Under the pieces are notes generated by a model. The model saw only the letters and a list, made by a program, of their open reading frames with translations, searched no databases and had not been told where the DNA came from. Below are positions 60,110 to 64,000 of a stretch of 64,000 nucleotides of DNA, one piece after another. Every line of letters begins with the position of its first letter. Within the stretch, counting starts at the first letter, position 1. Source of the stretch: Hypoxylon rubiginosum (taxonomy: Eukaryota > Ascomycota > Sordariomycetes > Xylariales > Hypoxylaceae); NCBI GenBank assembly GCA_902806565.1, contig CADCXA010000034.1, forward strand, positions 248,001 to 312,000, written 5' to 3'. A program made the position numbers and the translations under genes.

Positions 60110-61500
60110 TTAATTATCATTCTGAGGAAAAATCAGACTAACCGCCTTAACGGTCTTATCGGAGTCGGGCTCTACCCACTGGCATTCCGTAAACGCGATC
60201 CAGAGAGCGCGCCAGAGGGATATTCTATCGACGTGGTAGTAAGCACCAAGGAGAGGCTTAATTGCTTCCGTAGCTTCCTGGGAATGATAATGCGGAATGC
60301 GGCTCCAGAAGGCAGTTAGTATCGTATCGTAACCCCTATTCTATTAACCTAGCGAGGGACCAACCTACGGGAAAAGGTGATGAACCACGTGCGTATCGAT
60401 GATATGATGAAACATGTGCCTCAAGACAAACCCCGGATCACGGTCGACAGTCGCGAATGCGCCTCGCAAATACGTCCAACTCTCGGGCGTATATTTGGGC
60501 AAAGACGGTGATGTATGGTGAAGATACGTGATCATGACTGAATAAGTAAGTATCAGCTTCCCTCGTCTTCGTAAATCTATTGGACATGCGTACCGATCCA
60601 ATGATTTACCCATATCAAAGGCAGGACATACGTCCAGAAAATGAAAACGAAGCCGAAGTTCTGTCCCAGAATGTAAAGTGCCGCGCACATAGCGAGGATT
60701 CCAGCGTCCGAAGCAAGGATCTTCCAAAATTCGTCTGTACGGAATAAGGAGCTGTTGGGTAGGAAGTGACTATTATCCCACCAACCGCGGGACTTCCGTG
60801 GTGAACTGTTAGACCCGGCTGTTATGTGCGAAAGGAGATACCACGGCCACCCGATGAGCTGCTGGAGTAGAATCCGGAGAAACACAACGATAGGAGCGTC
60901 CTCCATCATATCATCCCAGTCACTCCGACCAGTATGGTTACCGAAAACCCTTCCATACTCCTTGTACAAGGGAGGGACGTAGTTCGGGTCAGTGGAGAGG
61001 TTATTCATGTGCTGGTGATGTCGGGCGTGGCTAGATTTCCACGCGAAATAAGGAGACATCAGAGCCGAATGGATCAAGAAGCCAACCGAGGTGGCGACGG
61101 CGTTGTTATTGGAAAAGGCACCATGTCCAGCTTCGTGGCCAAGGACCCATAGCCCGGTCAGACATATTCCAGCAAGGTAAGGGAAGATAACATAACAAAG
61201 AACAAAGCAAGTCCAACTATCGACGTAATTTATTATATAGAGCGTACCGGCGAGAAATGCGAAGTAAAAGCTTAAGTCGTGAAGCACGAAGGCAATGGAA
61301 CGGAGAGTAGATGGCTGGAAGCAGTGGGCTGGGATGTGGTCTCGAATTATTTTGATATCAATGCTAGTCGTTCGGTTATTCTCTATGTCCTGTTTCCTTG
61401 TAAACCAATGTGATTGAATTAGTGTTAATTTAATCGAACTTACGGCCATTCCGATGACTCTACTATGCGATGGCTCTGTGACAAGGTGGGCATTACCCAT
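60110..61500 (-). CDS. Delta-12-type fatty acid desaturase
   Basis: A membrane di-iron desaturase of the ER that puts a double bond into an acyl chain, typically oleate to linoleate. Four exons (61444-61500, 60594-61389, 60369-60537, 60110-60302) give 404 residues. All three histidine boxes are present: HEAGH at about 104-108, HARHH at 140-144, and HVVHH at about 334-338. The block HHLFPRIPHYHSQEATEAIK follows, then WVEPDSD. Box 1 is HEAGH rather than the usual HECGH. The N-terminus is about 60 residues shorter than in the main fungal delta-12 enzymes, and the C-terminus (SLIFPQNDN) lacks the usual FRNR end. The first intron's acceptor is CAG, 7 nt past an AAG that would break the frame. A specialised paralog (other regioselectivity, or acetylenase) is possible. 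Confidence 0.88.
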
Positions 61501-62236
61501 TGTTGGAAAAGGAGACGTTCCGGTTAGAAAAGGGGCTGTTCCGCATATAATGGCACAATGTAATTTTTGGCGACAACTAATGGACTAAGAGACTTGGGAG
61601 AGCTATTCACTTGTAATCTTTTTATGACTCGATTTGCTAAATTCGCTGCATAGATACCTAGGAGGTGGTGTACTTATAGCGCAATGATTGAGGTCCTATA
61701 AGCAATGTCAACTATGTAACAATGCCGCCCCTGTGGAGCCTAGATTTCGGCGAACGGGAACACAGATGCGTACAAATCTCTTCATGGTGGGGTTGCTAAG
61801 GGGTCATTGGACAGGAATGGTGAATTGAACCTATGATTTGTGACCCTATATATGCCGAGGTCACATTTGAGGCTCCGCAGAGACATAGACTGGTCACACT
61901 TTAGCTCACGAAGCCGCCCTGGTGTAATATCCCTGATGTTTCTTTTAAATATCGCGCCGACGAAATAGAGCAAATATTCTACTCTTGATGACGCCCTGCA
62001 TACCATCCGTCATCCAGAGCGTACACATGTACTAGTCATTATATTACCTATTTAGTATTTAGATACTCTTGATCAAACTGACAGGTCTACCAAGGTATCC
62101 ATGTATAACATCCCCACGCTACCTCTGAAATGAAGACAAGCCATTAAATGTGCCGTTGCTGTGCGCCGTAGAACCTCTGGTAAAAGAAGAGTGGTGGGAG
62201 GTATGCCAACCAGGAGGCACACTTCGGTATCAAATC
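61501..62236. other. Intergenic, no gene seen
   Basis: Holds the desaturase promoter. The minus frame at 61782-62006 has no recognisable feature. Confidence 0.6.
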
Positions 62237-63340
62237 TCAATATTCCGGACCCCAGTCAATTAAAGAAACGCCTTTACCCTTGCTTTCCATAATGCATTCC
62301 AGTTTGTCCTCGTTGGTGACCCAACCCTGCCGTTTGGTCGCGATGGCGTATTTGATTGGATCGCGCCACTCTTCCCACCAGGTCTTCTCCGTCTGCACAA
62401 GACATCTCCGCCCCTGCTCGCCGTTTCTGCCCGTCGCGAACGGCCACACGGCCTTGACGACCTCGTACTTGCTCTTGCTCGAGAAGAGCGCCGTGACGCT
62501 TGTGAAGAACTTGTTGTGCTTGTCCGGATTCTGGATGACGACCTTGGCGTGGGTGACGGGAAACTGGACGGTGACCTGGCCCTTGTATTCCGTGGTGGCA
62601 ACGAGGCTCCGAAATTGGCCCTCTAGCCAGCTCGTGTCGAGGTTCGCTACGACGCGCTCGAGGGTGAATGTCTTAATGGTCGTTGTGTCCTTGACGAAGC
62701 GGTCGCACCACGCCTCCAGCCCGTTGTCCACGCCAAAGTCCGGCTTAAGCCCGGGCTCGCTACCACCTCGGAGAGCAACCTCATCTCTGCCGACGCATCG
62801 AAGATAGTCCAGACGGTTTTGGGGGCCGTTGGGAACAATTAAGTTCATCATGTTTAGTTTGATACTAAAGTCGATCTTGTGGCCACGGTTGCCTTGGATG
62901 AGCACTTGAGGCTTCGGCGGCACAGTAGCGAGAGATCGCAGCAGGGTGGCGAGGGCTTTTCCGTTCTCCGAGAGATAGCTAGCCTTGCTCGAAATGGTTG
63001 TGGTGTCTGCCGACAGCTCAAACATAGGCGGCGAGTATTGGCGATAATCCAGCACGGGGAGGCCGGGGTAAAACTGTGGGCCTTTCGGTAAATGAGACCG
63101 GGCCTGGGGATCTAAAGAAGTATCCGAAGGACTCGAGTAAGGTGGTGGCATGTGATTTTGCATGTTTGTCATGGCAGAGTCCCCCGGAAGTTCCACTGGG
63201 GATCCTCCTGGAAGCCCTGCCGGAGCGTCGGTGGCGAGCTCTGCCGGAGGACTGCTAGGCCCAGCCGCATCTGATGAGCGGTGAACTGGACCGGCTGAGC
63301 GTTTCACCTTATCGGTGATGATAGATCGCCTATTTTCCAT
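62237..63340 (-). CDS. Conserved-type fungal hypothetical protein
   Basis: A single exon of 367 residues. The first 90 residues are Pro/Ser/Ala-rich and probably disordered, with a repeated AGLPGGSPVELPGDSA motif. The rest has balanced, folded-protein composition: IDFSIKLNMMNLIVPNGPQN, NRLDYLRCVGRDEVALRGG, FTSVTALFSSKSKYEVVKAV, and a C-terminal WWEEWRDPIKYAIATKRQ. I cannot name a domain. No signal peptide, transmembrane helix or catalytic motif is visible. The codon pattern and length support a real gene. Its ATG is the first in frame after an upstream stop. Confidence 0.7.
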   Translation of the reverse strand: MENRRSIITDKVKRSAGPVHRSSDAAGPSSPPAELATDAPAGLPGGSPVELPGDSAMTNMQNHMPPPYSSPSDTSLDPQARSHLPKGPQFYPGLPVLDYRQYSPPMFELSADTTTISSKASYLSENGKALATLLRSLATVPPKPQVLIQGNRGHKIDFSIKLNMMNLIVPNGPQNRLDYLRCVGRDEVALRGGSEPGLKPDFGVDNGLEAWCDRFVKDTTTIKTFTLERVVANLDTSWLEGQFRSLVATTEYKGQVTVQFPVTHAKVVIQNPDKHNKFFTSVTALFSSKSKYEVVKAVWPFATGRNGEQGRRCLVQTEKTWWEEWRDPIKYAIATKRQGWVTNEDKLECIMESKGKGVSLIDWGPEY

Positions 63341-64000
63341 CTCTACGATGTCCCGATTTTTGGTTTCACGAGATCTCGCTGAAGAGTCCTTTGTTGCTAA
63401 TGCCGAGCCCGTCGGCGTTCCGAGGGGCGTGTGTAGGTGAAAGCAGCGTAACGTATCACAAGACAGTGTAAGCCTCAGATGATGGCGAGAAGAATTCGTA
63501 CGGTTCCAAAGGAGTCAAATTATAAGTCTCGGCTCTCGTCTTTCATGATTAAGGTAAATGAAAGATCAGGATTTCGCCGGATTTCAAATAAAAGTAGACG
63601 TGTTTTGCCAGGTTCAAGCTGGAAGATGATCTTCGCTGAGGATTGTGGCGCAGTCGAAATGCGACGGGAAGCTAAGGGCCGATATGGACCGGAGCTCAAT
63701 ATTATGAGGCCTCAAAGACAATAAAACTGCTGCCTAGGAATAGCGAATGGCGCCTGTGGCTGTGCTATGTCTTACATTCCGCGTAACCTCTAGCCTCCTA
63801 GTACTTACACGTATTACCAAATAGGAGGCGTTGAGAGTGAGCACTGTATTAGTCCCAGGTGATACTGCCCCGAACTGATAGCATCACTCCACTAAATTTA
63901 GCGGTCAATTACTGTTTGTAAGCACTAATGCAGCTATAAGCTAAGGCATACTTCGTGCGCGTTGTTTTGTTCGCACATAGTCCTCCTTAAGAGACACCTA
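63341..64000. other. Intergenic, window edge
   Basis: Promoter side of the preceding hypothetical gene. No further gene is seen before the edge of the window. The 81-codon plus frame at 63479-63724 is basic and featureless. Confidence 0.55.

Overview
The window is nuclear DNA of a filamentous ascomycete, most probably a Sordariomycete. The evidence is short spliceosomal introns (about 47-190 nt, GT...AG, with CTAAC/CTAAT-type branch points), a CRE1/CreA carbon-repression regulator, a fungal 7-TM rhodopsin-family receptor, a fungal-type multi-finger C2H2 protein, and purine/pyrimidine-rich fungal leaders. Gene density is low: about 13 supportable protein genes in 64 kb, separated by long intergenic stretches full of short tandem repeats and a recurring CCTACCTAGGTAGG palindrome. 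No intact transposon was recognised.

Layout. 1-6.2 kb: no gene seen. 6.3-7.5 kb (-): cre1, with an unusually long, G-rich, repeat-bearing upstream region. 15.1-16.6 kb (+): a six-exon Rad51 paralog (Rad55-like). 16.7-21.3 kb: gene-free, with possible decayed sequence and a tRNA-Gly relic. 21.4-22.8 kb (+): a BTB/POZ-bromodomain fusion, convergent with MCM3 at 23.8-26.6 kb (-). 28.5-30.5 kb (+): EXO70, divergent from MCM3. 30.5-47.7 kb: a 17-kb gene desert with many microsatellites. 47.7-48.8 kb (-): a four-exon multi-C2H2 protein. 50.2-52.2 kb (-): a poly(A)-polymerase-like nucleotidyltransferase fused to a C-terminal MJ1316 (DUF504) RNA-end-recognition domain. 53.6-63.3 kb: a denser run of membrane, secretory and lipid genes (7-TM receptor-like protein, 56-aa membrane peptide, GT25-like glycosyltransferase, single-pass surface protein, delta-12-type desaturase) and one unassigned protein.

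MCM3, EXO70, CRE1 and the Rad51 paralog are housekeeping genes. The 53.6-63.3 kb block looks more accessory (surface sensing, glycan and lipid modification), but nothing shows that its genes act together. The two observations most worth following are (i) the nucleotidyltransferase-MJ1316 protein, a family linked to RNA repair, whose polymerase active site appears to have lost two of its three metal-binding aspartates, and (ii) the BTB-bromodomain fusion, whose bromodomain carries His where acetyl-lysine-binding Asn is expected.

All exon coordinates were derived by eye from splice signals plus reading-frame and homology continuity. Family assignments rest on recognised motifs; no database search was run.
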